Positions 10,939 through 22,039 of a stretch of DNA of 64,000 nucleotides are shown here, in pieces. A program made the translations under genes and the position numbers. Each line of letters begins with the position of its first letter. Positions within the stretch are counted from its first letter, which is position 1. The notes under the pieces were generated by a model. The model was not told where the DNA came from. It did not search any database and saw only the letters and a program-made list of their open reading frames with translations. Source of the DNA: Nemertoderma westbladi (Eukaryota > Xenacoelomorpha > Nemertodermatida > Nemertodermatidae). Location: contig JAUCBJ010008517.1 in the NCBI GenBank assembly GCA_032718475.1, forward strand, positions 1-64,000, written 5' to 3'.

Positions 10939-12256
10939 GATCTGCGGCAGTGCGGGCACTGACTGACAGAAAAGTATTATATATCTGTAGGCCTATTGCC
11001 TATTACCGGTACGAAAAATACAGTATTTTCAAATTTGTTGACTTTGTTTAAAGAGAAAATGGAGTGAAATTAAATTAGATAACGAGTCAAACTGTCAAAG
11101 GAGTTAAATCTTAGCACTTAGTATACTGATAACTGCAGTTAGGGTAAGTTTCTTAAATTGTAAATAAGAGGTTTTTTTCTTCCTATATTGGAAAAAGTGC
11201 TTCCTATATTTGAAATTTTTGCCATTTTTCTGTAGGCCTACATTTTCTTCGTTATCTTTCTGTCTTTTGAAATATATTTTAGCGGCATATTTGAATTCCT
11301 GGTTATTGGAGGTTAATCTATACTAAGTTTGTTGTGAAAACTAGAAAAAAAACTACCTGTCTGTCTGTGCGTTCGCTTTCTATAACCATTTTAAAAACGT
11401 TACTTTTTCCGAGAATTTCTTATATAGGAAATATTTTTTGGACTTCCTATTTCAGTATTTAGGAGTTTAACTTAATTCTTATTTAAAATATTTTATGTCT
11501 TGATTTTTCTTAATTAAGACAAATTATGACGTGCAAGTTCAATTTAAGACGATGTTATTAATGTAGACTGGTCTGCTGGTAGAGTACGATAAATTGCTGT
11601 AAACTTCGGAGCGCGAACTTTATTCCTAAAATGTTTTTTTATTCGTTGATCTTTTTTTGCTTGCTTTTGCTATAGTGTCGCACATTGGGCGCAAGTGAAA
11701 TAATTTATAGTTTATTGTTTTGGTTAGCTGGTTAGAAAACACCCACTGTAACGGGAACCTGCTCCTTTCCCTTTCCATCAATGTTCTTAATTAAATGAAG
11801 CTAAATCTCAAGTATTGGGCAAGTGTCCTATTCGAAAACTGGCCTATTGTGCATTGGGCATATATAGATAGATACTGTAACAAATAATAATTGTTTGATT
11901 TCGAATTTTGACATCCTATACACTGATACATTCACAATAATTGGAACATAATTATCCTTGAAAATTCGATAGGACTGTAGGAACATAGTTCGCAAGTAGA
12001 GGAACAAAGTTCGCTACACGTTGGAACAAAATTCGCAAAAATGCAATAAGAACAAAATTCGCAAAATATCAAGAGGAACAAAATTCGCGCCACCAGTACA
12101 ATACAGTCAGAAAGTAGGCCCTACACGAACACGAGTCAATATGGTGACGCAAATAAATGTAAATTTTTGAAGATTTAAGGAAAGAAAATAATGAATAAGT
12201 TAGGGTGTGTGATAAAAGCCTACATCTACAATATACTAATGATATATAGCAGTATA

Positions 12257-13163
12257 CCAGGTTGGAATTCATGCTGCAAAACTCGGACGCGTACCTGCGC
12301 GAATGACCGCAAACCAGATGCGCGTTGCGCGTTTCGGTGAGACAGGTGCGCGTTCGGGTGTGATACAGGTGCGCGTTGCGCCTCAGCGCGCAGCTCTGCC
12401 TCTGATGCGCACCACAAATTAATTGAAATCACGAAAATACACAAAAAAATTTCGCTCGCTACGCTCGCATTTCTTTCTCATTTCCAATTCTTCAAACAGT
12501 CAAATCACTTCACCATAATACTGTAATACCGGCAACCGGAGCTGAATTTGTCTATTTATTTTAACTACAGTGCTCTATTGTTGTATTGTTATTAGGTCTA
12601 TGCTATGCCGATGTTACGTTAGTAAACAGGTAAAGTCAGAAAGTAACAATGTATTATAAGTATGACTTAATTATAAGCCAACTGTATGTTTAAGCCTAAT
12701 TGTTACAGTAGGTAGGCCTATACAAAGTATTATTGGCAGACTGGTACCTATTTCAATATTCGTTTTTTTGAAATTACCGGTACATGTTTTGTTTGTAATC
12801 TAAAATAATATTTTCTGTTATAAAAGCAGTGAGCCCGATGGGCCACCATAGTAGTGGATTAAAAAAATATTTTTTAATATTAACAATTTTGATGTTGCAA
12901 AAATTACATTTATTATGTAAGCCTAGATTCAACGTACAGACAGACAGACGTAAAGATAAGCTTAAAACGCTCAAACTTGTAAAATAGGAATGTAAAATTG
13001 TTCTTATGAACTGTGCGATTTTTTGAGATATGCATGACATGAGCTGCGCGATTTTGTTTGGATTATGACATATGATGAGGTGCGCGACAAGCCAATTTCA
13101 GGTGCGCGGTGATTTCAAAACAACAAAGCGTACCTGCGCGCTCATGCATGAATTCCAACCTGG
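12257..13163. mobile_element. Nested hAT-like element, CCAGG ends
   Basis: Perfect inverted ends CCAGGTTGGAATTCATGC, followed on both sides by GCGTACCTGCGCG-type words in inverse orientation. Flanks are GCAGTATA and GCGAGTATA, a plausible 8-bp duplication with one inserted base. It has the same terminal CCAGG and 'cgctcgctacgctcgc' internal word as 10401-10938, so the two are probably related. No coding frame. Confidence 0.6.
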
Positions 13164-13261
13164 GCGAGTATAGGCCTCCTACAGTCCTATGATATATGTC
13201 AAGGGGGATATATATTTGCAGACGAGAATTGCAGTCATTGCTGCATTGTAGCATTGTTGCT

Positions 13262-13650
13262 ATTATCTGATTATACTATATTATTGTAAAAAAACTTTCC
13301 ATTAATAATTATTAATTATTGAAAAAAATAAAAAATAATATTGCATCAATAGTTGATAATTATTTTAAAATATTATTGCAAAGCAGCAAAGTAATTATTA
13401 ATTAAGCCTACTGGTATTGCAGTATCTGAGTATTGTAAAAATAATATTGCATGAATAATTATTAATCTGTTAATTTTTACAAAAATATTATTGCTTGATG
13501 CATAAATAATCATTAGGCCTAATTATTATAAAATAACATTGCATTAATTATTATAAAAATAATAGGCCTATTGCATAAATAATTTATTAATTATTTTAAA
13601 AATATTATTGTAAAAATAATATTGCATCAATAGTTATTAATTATTTTAAG
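13262..13650. repeat. AT-rich minisatellite
   Basis: Irregular tandem repeats built from 'aataattattaatta' and 'aaaatattattgca' words, about 390 bp, inside the 2.7 kb DNA element. Units vary, so I give no exact period. Confidence 0.6.
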
Positions 13651-13889
13651 TAGGCCTAGCAGCCTAGTAAAGATTAACCTGCAATAAGCAGGAATTCAAA
13701 TATGCCGCTAAAATTTATTTCAAAAGATAACGAAGAAAATGTTCAGAAAAATGGCAAAAATTTCCTATATAGGAAGCACTTTTTCCTATATAGGAAGAAA
13801 AAAAAACTTCCTATTTAAGAAACCTACCCTAACTGCTAACTGTACTGCAGTACTGTACTGTGGTGTGGTACGGTACCGGCAAGTTCGAA

Positions 13890-15980
13890 AGTGCTTTCCG
13901 AGAACTATGTTAATGATATTGGGGAAGTGCCGGTTTTTGAACGAAGAGTCCCTTCAAACATCAAATGTGTCGAAGTCAGAAATAAATTTCAGTGTAGATA
14001 AGGTATTTGCGTCGCTGAGAGGTCTTACCCCTAAAACGTAGCAACACTCCAGATCATTTTCCTAGCATTATATTTTATAAATTAGCTCGTCAATTGGCAC
14101 TTCCTTTATCTATTATTTTTCAAGTCTCGTTTATAACACACGCTCTGCCTTCTATTTGGTTAACTGCTAACATTATTCCGAGTTTTAAGAAAGGCAATGC
14201 CTCAGACCCGTACAACTACCGCCCGGTTTCATTAACTTGTGTAGCATGTAAGATAATGGAATCCTGTATAAAGACTGAACTAATTGATTACCTTTTTGCC
14301 CATAAGTTAATTACTACACATCAGCATGGTTTTTTAAAGCGCCGATCTACTGGTACTCAGTTATTGGAATGCATTAACGATTGGGTCAATTTAGCTGAAA
14401 AGAAATGTTCTATTGACATTTTGTACATAGACTTCTCTAAGGCTTTTGATCGAGTAGTGCATAGTAAGTTATTGTGTAAACTTGCCGGATACGGCATATG
14501 TGGTAACCTTCTGGCTTGGATTGCAGCTTTTCTATCAAATCGGAGCCAACAAGTGCTAGTAGGTAATGAATTTTCCGTTTCCCGGAGTGTCCAATCAGGT
14601 ACTCCGCAAGGAAGTGTTATCGGCCCCATTTTATTCGTGATTTTTATAAACGACTTACCTGATTTAATTGGAATTAATGGTGTGTGCTGTAAATTATACG
14701 CTGATGATGTAAAGATTTATGCACCGTCTTCTAATTATATTAATTTATGTGATTCTTTGGGTGCTTTGTCGTCCTGGTCTAATACATGGCAACTTAACGT
14801 AGCTAGTCATAAGTGTCAAGTGCTTTACTTAGGACTAAATAACCCTGAAAACCCTTACTTTTTAAGTGGTTTAAAATTGGAATGCATGGATGGCAAGGAT
14901 CTAGGAATGATTATGTGCCCTGACTTGAAATTTAATGTGTACTGTAGGGAGCAAGCCGCCAAAGCAAATAAAATAACCAATATGATATTTCGGTGCTTCC
15001 GTACTGCAAATCGATCTGCCCTTATTACGGCTTACAAAGCATATATTCGTCCTTTAGTGGAATATTGTACTTACATTTGGTCTCCTCATCATAAATGTAC
15101 AATTGATTTGGTCGAACGTGTCCAAAAGTACTTCACCCGCAGATTGTTTGCCCGTTGCAAACTACCATATATGACCTACGTAGATCGACTGCAGTTTCTT
15201 AAGTTAAAACCATTGGAAGTTAGGCGCATAATTTTTGATTTAAAGATGGTGTATAAAATTGAGAGAAATTTAGTTGATTTGTGTTTTGATGAATATTTTT
15301 CTTATACAGGTAGACCTGGGCTTAGGGGTCATTCTCACAAATTACTTGTTTCCCATTCACGTCTTTTAATCTCAAAATACTTTTTTTCTAATAGGGTGGT
15401 GCCTGTATGGAACTCATTACCTCAATCTCTAGTAGATTCGCCAACCCCAAATATTTTTTCAGTTCGATTAATGGATATTGATTTTCAAGATTTTTGCCAC
15501 TTTGACCGATAATTTCAATTTTCGGGCCCCCGTAAGTGCTATATTGCCTGGGTGGTCTTCTCCTCTTTCCAAATTATTTGTCTTTATTTTATGCAAGTAT
15601 ACAGTACGTTTTTTTTTTCTGTGTAATTTATGTATTGTTGTTTTTGTATACAGGGCGAAGTACATTACATATACTGTACGAATTATGCACATTGCATAGG
15701 AGTTTGAATTCAATGTGCTCCTTATTTTATGGCCGACTTTTACCAGGGTTAATCCGTGCGTATTTTAAATTTTCCTTTTTAATTAATATTGAAAATATTT
15801 TGTTTTACTTTAATTTTAACGAAATTAAGTGTAATTATTAAGTACCGATAATTTGTTCTGTGTCTCTAATCTCTACAGTACTTCACAGCAGTAACATGCT
15901 AATGCATTATTAGTTCATTAGTTCCTAAATACTGTATATTTCATTGTGCCTTTTAAAATGAATGTTTATGTGAATTATTA
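13890..15980 (+). mobile_element. 5'-truncated non-LTR retrotransposon (CR1/jockey-type)
   Basis: The element begins within reverse-transcriptase coding sequence directly beside the 2.7 kb DNA element, continues through the RT C-terminus to a stop at 15512, and ends in an AT-rich 3' untranslated part near 15980. No endonuclease or ORF1 is present. Insertion by target-primed reverse transcription usually truncates 5' ends, which fits. The exact 3' end is not defined because no clear tail or target duplication is visible. Confidence 0.75.
13925..15512 (+). pseudogene. LINE reverse transcriptase, 5'-truncated and frameshifted
   Basis: The main frame runs 14094-15512 and shows the RT order: YRPVSLT, IDFSKAFDRVVH (motif A), SGTPQGSVIGP (motif B), KLYADDVKIY (motif C with the YADD catalytic pair), then the LINE-specific region with AYIRPLVEYCTYIWSP. 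Sequence upstream (about 13925-14041) reads FSVDKVFASLRGLTPKT in another frame, then hits TAG; the expected continuation SNTPDHFP follows one base out of step, so there is a single-base frameshift near 14039. It copies RNA into DNA at the target site when intact; this copy cannot be autonomous. Confidence 0.85.
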
Positions 15981-16042
15981 AAGAGTGTATTAAACTAAAC
16001 AACCGGTAGGCAGTAGGCTTCTGGGCTTATAGTACAGTACTG

Positions 16043-16165
16043 CTACTACTACTACTACTAGGTCGAGCGAACTCGGACAGTGGAAATGAGATCCTTCCAG
16101 GCTTCCCGATTCTCCATAGTTGTCGCAATTTCGTTTCTCCTAAGTTCAGTATCCCTTTCAAGTTG
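16043..16165 (-). mobile_element. LINE 3' fragment with (TAG)n tail
   Basis: On the minus strand the sequence reads QLERDTELRRNEIATTMENR and then WKDLISTVRVRST-stop, followed at once by (TAG)n. This C-terminal pattern (a 'R-D-T' block, then a 'M-x-N-R-x-x-W' block) is common at the end of RTE-like LINE ORF2 proteins. Only the last 40 or so codons are present. Confidence 0.6.
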
Positions 16166-16179
16166 ATCTATATATGTTA

Positions 16180-16620
16180 TGGCCGGTAAGCAGTCTGATT
16201 ACAAATTATATTTGGTGGATACTGGTAACAATGCCAGGTTAGTGGTTAGCCAACTGCAGCTGCTGCTAAGGCTAACTACAGTACAAGCTACGATTTCTGG
16301 ATTTCGTCTAAGGCTATGGGGGCCCTATCAGAGAGAAATACTACAAGTTGATGCTACCACCATCTCTTCTAATTTTTCCATACAACAGGAATGGAAGGGT
16401 ATTATAAAACGGCTGGATAACAGGATAATGAAATGGGATTAGTAACTGATTAACGTGTTGGGGTCTCCACATAATAAGTACAGAAGTAACAAGTAACACA
16501 CGTCATAATCATAAACCAATTGAGGGAAAGGAACAGGTTACAGATGCAGGCTTTTCTAACTAAAACAATAGACGGTCACTTTTGACTTTACCAATTGAAG
16601 GAGCCCTATAACCTCACCAC
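16180..16620. other. Interval between two LINE fragments; no gene seen
   Basis: An open frame of 87 codons exists here (16179-16442), but it starts at the edge of a LINE remnant, has no recognisable domain and no codon bias. I treat it as chance. The words 'ggaacaggttacag' also occur in variants near 5450, 11755 and 19325, so part of it is repeat-derived. Confidence 0.45.
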
Positions 16621-17050
16621 ATACTACTACTACAATCGGCATGATTCATTGCAACTGCATTATATATATAGGCCCTATTATGTATTAAGAATGCTGTGCC
16701 GGCTTGTTGACAAAAGTGCGCCCCCACAACTCCCTTACAGCCTTACACTCTTACAGCCTTATCACCCATGACATTTGCTAGATCATCCGCATCTTTAAGG
16801 CCAGTGTCCTTTAAGACAGTAAGAAATATGCGTCTCAAGAAAGTTATGGGCTGTCCACCATGCTTATTCACTCCATGAGGTGCACTGGCTGGTCCTCACG
16901 GCTTAAAGCGATGTCCTGCAAAGCGGAGGCGGCTTTGTTCTAGTGTCAAGCTTGGGGAACCAATGACTGAATGAGACACCTCCAACTCCAATGTTATATA
17001 GTGTTTGCTTGGAGATGCAGAGATGTGTTGTACTTGACACAGTGAACCTA
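16621..17050 (-). mobile_element. LINE ORF2 C-terminal fragment, RTE-like, degraded
   Basis: It is the inverted, mutated copy of the LINE end at 22040-22510: the words 'catgacatttgctagatca', 'gggctgtccaccatgctta', 'gcctccgctttgcaggaca' (in complement) and 'aagcttggggaaccaatga' all match. A (CTA)n remnant lies at its left end. The frame is broken by small insertions. Confidence 0.7.
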
Positions 17051-18339
17051 ATCTAAACAATTAGTCAATAAACATTAACTCAATAACATAATAGGTTACA
17101 GTTTACAGTAGTCTTATTTTTGCCATACGAAAATACCACAGGCTGACAGGTATGGCAGTATGGGTATGAATGAATGAACTATACAGCTATAACTCCACTA
17201 CGCTACCGCGGTATACACCGCTAAGGCAGTAAGGCTACCGCAAAGCTATACCACTACCGCAAAAAGTAACTACTGATGTCTGACTGTATGTGTGCGATCC
17301 CTGTTTATAATACATATAATAATTAATTTGATCATTAAAATAATGTTGCATTGTAATTATGTAATATATATGTACTGATACGGGATGCAGTTTTGATTTA
17401 AATACCGATATACAGTATGGCAGCATGGGTACACTTGGAGTTGTACTAAAGTCCAATATTGGACTTTGGAGTCCAAAATTGGACTTGAAGTCTAAAATTG
17501 GACTTGAAGTCCAATTTTTGACTTCTCACCGACTGGCAGTACTGCAGTAGTTCAGCATGAACTGTAGTTGGTAATAGCAGGACATTTCGCATTATGTTTG
17601 GCATAGCTGCATAGGCCTATTTCTGGTGTTCTATTTGCGTAAACAGCGCCGCAATTCTAGATGTGCAAGAGCGCGCCGCAGATAGGCACTCAAACCTGTA
17701 AGTATTCCAGTCAGGCCAGTAGGCAGTAGGTACCAATATCCAGTAGCTGAGTACTGGAGTAGGCCTACAACTGTACAACAGGTTGTTGTGACAGTCTGAC
17801 AGTGCAGCAGTGTGATGAAGAAGGAATCTACAGTACATTGTACTACTGATGTACGCCTAACGGCCTAAGCTTGTCACTGTAATTACTCTATTATTACACC
17901 ATTGCGTCATTATTTGAGTGCATGGATTTCTCTCAACCAATTGACACATGGAACTGTATTCCTCCCAGGCCAAAATGTTTGGCAAACACCAACAAATATA
18001 AATCTATAAAGATATCCGACATTGCTATCGCAGTACATGGGCTACATACCCGACGGGACGTTAATGGCACAGCCGTAGCGCGAAAGGGGAACTCCATTGT
18101 CTGAAATTCCTATACAGTAGTAGGCCTATATGCTATACGGAACTCCAACAAAGTCGACAAAACATCTACGCCGAACAATCAGCAACTCATTTAATCCAAC
18201 CGCTCATTGATTTTGCGGCAACTTATACTGATAAAGTGGTACCAAACACATCCGTTCGTCCCACTGTCTGAGAAGGTAGGTCGGTGCGTAAGTGCCCTGC
18301 TTCATCTGTTGTCCCTAGGGTAGCGTAGGTGCTAAAATC
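17051..18339. other. Intergenic, no gene seen
   Basis: AT-rich with short simple repeats. A small tandem cluster lies at 17447-17523. Open frames up to 73 codons show no domain or codon bias. I see no RNA gene. Confidence 0.45.
17447..17523. repeat. Short tandem/palindromic repeat (TTGGACTT-AGTCCAA)
   Basis: Four copies of a roughly 20-bp unit built from AAGTCCAA and TTGGACTT, which are reverse complements, so the cluster can also fold on itself. Confidence 0.7.
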
Positions 18340-19060
18340 TACAACGAGCAACAATGAGTATGTGTAACAATGAGCAACAACAAGCAATAATAAAGTACAA
18401 CAGTGAGCAACCATGAACAACAACGAGCAACAATGAACAAAAATGAGCAAAAATGAACAACAACGAGCAACCATGAACAACAACGAGCAACAATGAACAA
18501 AAATGAGCAAAAATGAACAACAACGAGCAACAATGAACAACAATGAGCGACAATGAACAACAATGAGCAACACTGAGCAACAATGAGCAATAATGAGCAT
18601 CAACGAGCAACAATAAAGTACAACAATGAACAACAACAAGCGAAAATGAGCAACAACGAACAACAATGAGCAACACTGAGCAACAATGAGCAATAATGAG
18701 CATCAACGAGCAACAATAAAGTACAACAATGAACAACAACAAGCGAAAATGAGCAACAATGAGCAACCATGAACAACAACGAGCAACAATGAACAAAAAT
18801 GAGCAAAAATGAGCAACAACGAGCAACAATGAACAAAAATGAGCAAAAATGAACAACAACGAGCAACAATGAACAACAATGAGCGACAATGAACAACAAT
18901 GAGCAACACTGAGCAACAATGAGCAATAATGAGCATCAACGAGCAACAATAAAGTACAACAATGAACAACAACAAGCGAAAATGAGCAACAATGAGCAAC
19001 AACGAGCAACATTGTGCAACACTGAGCAACAATGTGCTACAATGAACAAAAATGAGCAAT
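18340..19060. repeat. Minisatellite of GAGCAACAAT-type units with higher-order duplication
   Basis: About 700 bp made of 9-12-bp units such as 'caacaatgagcaacaa' and 'gaacaacaacgagcaa'. A longer block containing 'catcaacgagcaacaataa' plus 'agtacaacaatgaacaaca' recurs near 18600, 18713 and 18945, so local segments of 110-300 bp have duplicated. All minus frames are open and rich in Leu, Cys, Val and Ser, but this follows from composition and is not evidence of a gene. Confidence 0.85.
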
Positions 19061-19469
19061 CTGCGCATCTGTGCGAGAGGCTATTATATTTCTTTAAATA
19101 AACGCACCATATTTTAAACATTTTTGTTTATGTATGAATATAGCTATATAATAGTAGGCCTATGAGTAAAGAGGTATTGCATTGTTGCCAATCTACGGGA
19201 CAAAATCACAAAATGACAAAATGTTCTAGAACAAATAACAGTTGATTACTCTCATAAATAAAACTGTAACCTGTTCTATTGGATTTAGTTTATTGTTTTT
19301 GTTAAAATAAGGTGCCACTGTAACCTGCTTCTTTCCCTAAATTGAGAATTTAACATGGGGGCGGGATATTAATTTGCCAAGATGGCCAAATTTGCCTTTA
19401 AAGGCATAGTGAGGCATGGTCTGTGGCTCAAACCTAAAACTCGAGGCTTTAGGAGTGCCTCAGGTCTTA

Positions 19470-19915
19470 AATCTGAGTCTTTAGTGGTAGACTGGAGAAC
19501 TGCGGGTCGATAAACCTCCTCGGTAAAATATAGCCTATGCCATAGTAGATGTCTACCAAGTTTCAGCCTAAATGGTTTAAAAACAATCAAATGAGATCAG
19601 GTTTTCACTTTGAGACATTTCACCCTCCAGCGGCAGACTGTGGAACTTCAGACTACTCTGCGCCTCCGTAAAAGATATAGCCTATGATATAGTAGATGCC
19701 TACCGAGTTTAAACCTATGCGGATTGTAAATAACAAAGATAGAGAAGATGTTAATTTTCAAATAATACGCCCTCTAGCGGCAGACTGGGGAACTTCCGAC
19801 TACTCTATGTCTCCGTAAAAGATATAGCCTATGCCGTAGTAGATGCCTACCGAGTTTAAACCTAATCTGAATGAAAATAACAAAGTTAGAGAAGATGTTA
19901 ATTTTCAGATCATAC
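19470..19915 (+). repeat. Degenerate ~130-bp tandem repeat, same family as 3570-3940
   Basis: Three to four units, each with 'ctctagcggcagactg', 'gactactct', 'ctccgtaaaagatatagcc', 'gtagatgcctaccgagttt' and 'aagatgttaattttca'. The last two units are the most alike. It stops just before a 12-bp 'ccgtatgctata' microsatellite (19985-20017) and the LINE. Confidence 0.65.
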
Positions 19916-20017
19916 AACGATAAAGCTGTCTGGATATACTGTAGATAAGAGTAATTAGTTATCAGTAAGGGAGCTGTATACCTTAGCGTATGCTATACCG
20001 TATGCTATACCGTATGC

Positions 20018-21800
20018 TATGTAAATGATATGATAAGCAGTATAGATCCCGATTTTAAACTCATTTTATATGCCGACGACAGTGCTCTTATTTTCTCCCA
20101 TAAAGATCCTATCCATATTTCCCAAAAGTTAAGTGCAGTTCTAGAATCCTGTAATGAGTGGTTGGTTGATAATAAGCTATCCATTCACTACGGTAAGACT
20201 GAAAGTATTTTGTTTGGTTCCAAAAGAAAGTTAATGAATGTACACCATAACCCTTAATACAACAACCATATTTAGGGGGTCGGAGCCCCCCCCCCCCTTA
20301 ATTTTTTTAAAATTTCAATAAAATGCTACGAAATTTGGTATGATGATAGATCGACACCTTTTCTTACTGATGGCCTGGTCGGATTTTTTAATTTATGAGC
20401 TATTTCGATACAACAAGCCGTTAAAAATCGCCTTTTTCGCAATATTTAGCCACCTCCGTCAGGTTTATTTTTCGTCTTTGGAATGAGATCTAGATATCAT
20501 TAGAACCGCCTTCATCTGCAGATTCCGGATATGAAACCCGTTGTAAATTACACCAAGAACTTCCGGAGATATTATCAAAATACTAAGGTGTAAATTTTTG
20601 TGACGTAAATCGCTATAATTCTAATGTTTTATTTACTCAATTCTAGAATATTAATTATGGATATTAAAAAAACAAGATGGAGAGTTTTAAACGCTCAGCT
20701 AAATAATAATTAATATTCTAGAATAAAGACAACAAAACATCAGAATTATAGCGATTTACGTCTCTAAATTTACACATTAGTATTTTGATAATATCTTTAC
20801 CAATTTTTGGTTAAATTTAAAACGGTTTTCAGATTCGGAATCTACAGACGAAGGCGCTTCGAATGATATCTAGATTACATTTCAAAGACGTAAAATAAAG
20901 TCTACGGAGGTGGTTAAACATTGCTAAATAGACATTTTTTAAGGGATTGTTGTATGGAAATAACTGAGAAATTGAAAAATCCGGCCAGGCCACCAGTAAG
21001 AAAAGGTGTAGATCTATCATCATACCTAATTTCGTAGCATTTTATTGATTTATTGAAATTTGAAAAAAATTAGGGGGGGGGGGGGGGGGGGGCTCCGACC
21101 CCATAAAAATGGTTGTTGTATTAAGGGTTATGGTGTAACTAAGTTTGAAGTCACTAGTAATGGACATAAGATTGAAAATACGTAAAAAGGAAGTTAAATA
21201 TTTAGGCGCCATATTGGATAACTGCTTATCAGGAGAAAGCACAGTGAAAAACTTTTTCTCGAAAGTTAACAGTAGGCTTAGGTTTCTATACAGAAATAAA
21301 AATAGTTTAAACACCGACTCCCGCAAGTTACTTTGCTCTTTAATACAGTACAGTGTCACATTGACTATGCATGCTCTTCTTGGTATGAAGGCTTAACCAA
21401 ACAGCTTAACTGTAAATTACAAGTAGCTCAGAATAAAATAGTACGATTTATTAAAGACTACAAACCTAGGCACCACGTAACTCCAGATGACTTTTCTGAA
21501 TCTGGACTACTTAACTTAGATAGTAGAGTTAAGCAGCTACGCCTTAACCATGTGCATAAAGTGTATAATGGTAAATGTCCCAATTACCTAAAACAAGAAT
21601 TCAACAGAGTACGCGATACACACTCTTACAGTACCAGAGCTAGTGCTTCAAACTTCTACCTCCCGAATTGTAAATCCTTTGAATCTGATACTTTCTTTTT
21701 TAACGGCATTAAAAATTGGAAAGCTTTGCCTAATGAAATTAAAAACCTAAATAATCAACATTCTTTTAAATCAGCAGTTAAATCTCACCTCCGTGTGTAA
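20018..21800 (+). pseudogene. LINE reverse transcriptase C-terminal half, disrupted
   Basis: Coding remains in three pieces: 20018-20240, about 21180-21348 and 21354-21800. The catalytic YADD is present at the extreme N-terminal end, but most of the RT palm and the endonuclease are missing. Removing the foldback with one TA copy would leave the flanking reading frame in register, showing that the LINE predates the foldback insertion. Confidence 0.75.
20243..21135. mobile_element. 893-bp palindromic foldback element with TA duplication
   Basis: The ends are perfect inverted repeats CACCATAACCCTTAATACAA flanked by TA on both sides (20241-20242, 21136-21137), as for Tc1/mariner-type insertion. 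The arms pair almost along the whole length: C-run 20288-20297 opposes G-run 21070-21092, and 'ttaattctagaatattaat' near 20640 opposes its complement near 20710. No transposase is encoded, so it is non-autonomous. Confidence 0.8.
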
Positions 21801-22039
21801 TGTAAAAATATGTACAATAGTCCTACAGTAAGTTATTAGTTTATTAATTATTTACTATTTATACTCTAATTACGTTTTATAATAAATAGTTCTGTACATT
21901 ACATCTTTATCGTTGAGTCGGACATTGTCACGCTCTCGGTAAAATTGTACATGTACATTGAATAGGTTTCCAGGATTTGGAAGTCACCAAGAATTAATCG
22001 GAAACTTAAGGTCCGATTATTTAGAGCAGCAGTATTCCA

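Larger units (their letters stand above)
11135..13836. mobile_element. 2.7 kb DNA element with long terminal inverted repeats
   Basis: The left end, about 200 bp from 11135, is repeated inverted at about 13670-13836. Both ends begin GCAGTTAGGGTAnGTTTCTT and share 'agcggcatatttgaattcc' further in. The 5-bp TAACT occurs on both sides (11130-11134, 13837-13841) and could be a target duplication, although the flank is low-complexity. The interior has no transposase; it holds a nested CCAGG-ended element (12257-13163), GAACAAAATTCGC-type short repeats (11985-12090) and an AT-rich minisatellite (13262-13650). Confidence 0.6.
20018..21950 (+). mobile_element. 5'-truncated LINE interrupted by a foldback element
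   Basis: A second non-LTR element. It starts in RT motif C (YVNDMISS, LILYADDSALIF), continues to 20240, is interrupted by the foldback 20243-21135, resumes at 21136 with KKEVKYLGAILDNCLSG, and ends in SHLRV-stop at 21800 plus an AT-rich 3' part. The sequence type (KLSIHYGKTESILFGSKRK) resembles the L2/CR1 group and differs from the LINE at 13890. Two frameshifts are present: one near 21180 and one caused by a duplicated TACAG at 21344-21353. Confidence 0.8.

Noticed and set aside
16179-16442. 87-codon plus-strand open frame
   Set aside because: It starts at the edge of a LINE remnant and shows no domain, codon bias or splice logic.
17922-18104. 60-codon plus-strand open frame
   Set aside because: No homologous pattern, no start context, no codon bias; expected by chance in this length of AT-rich DNA.
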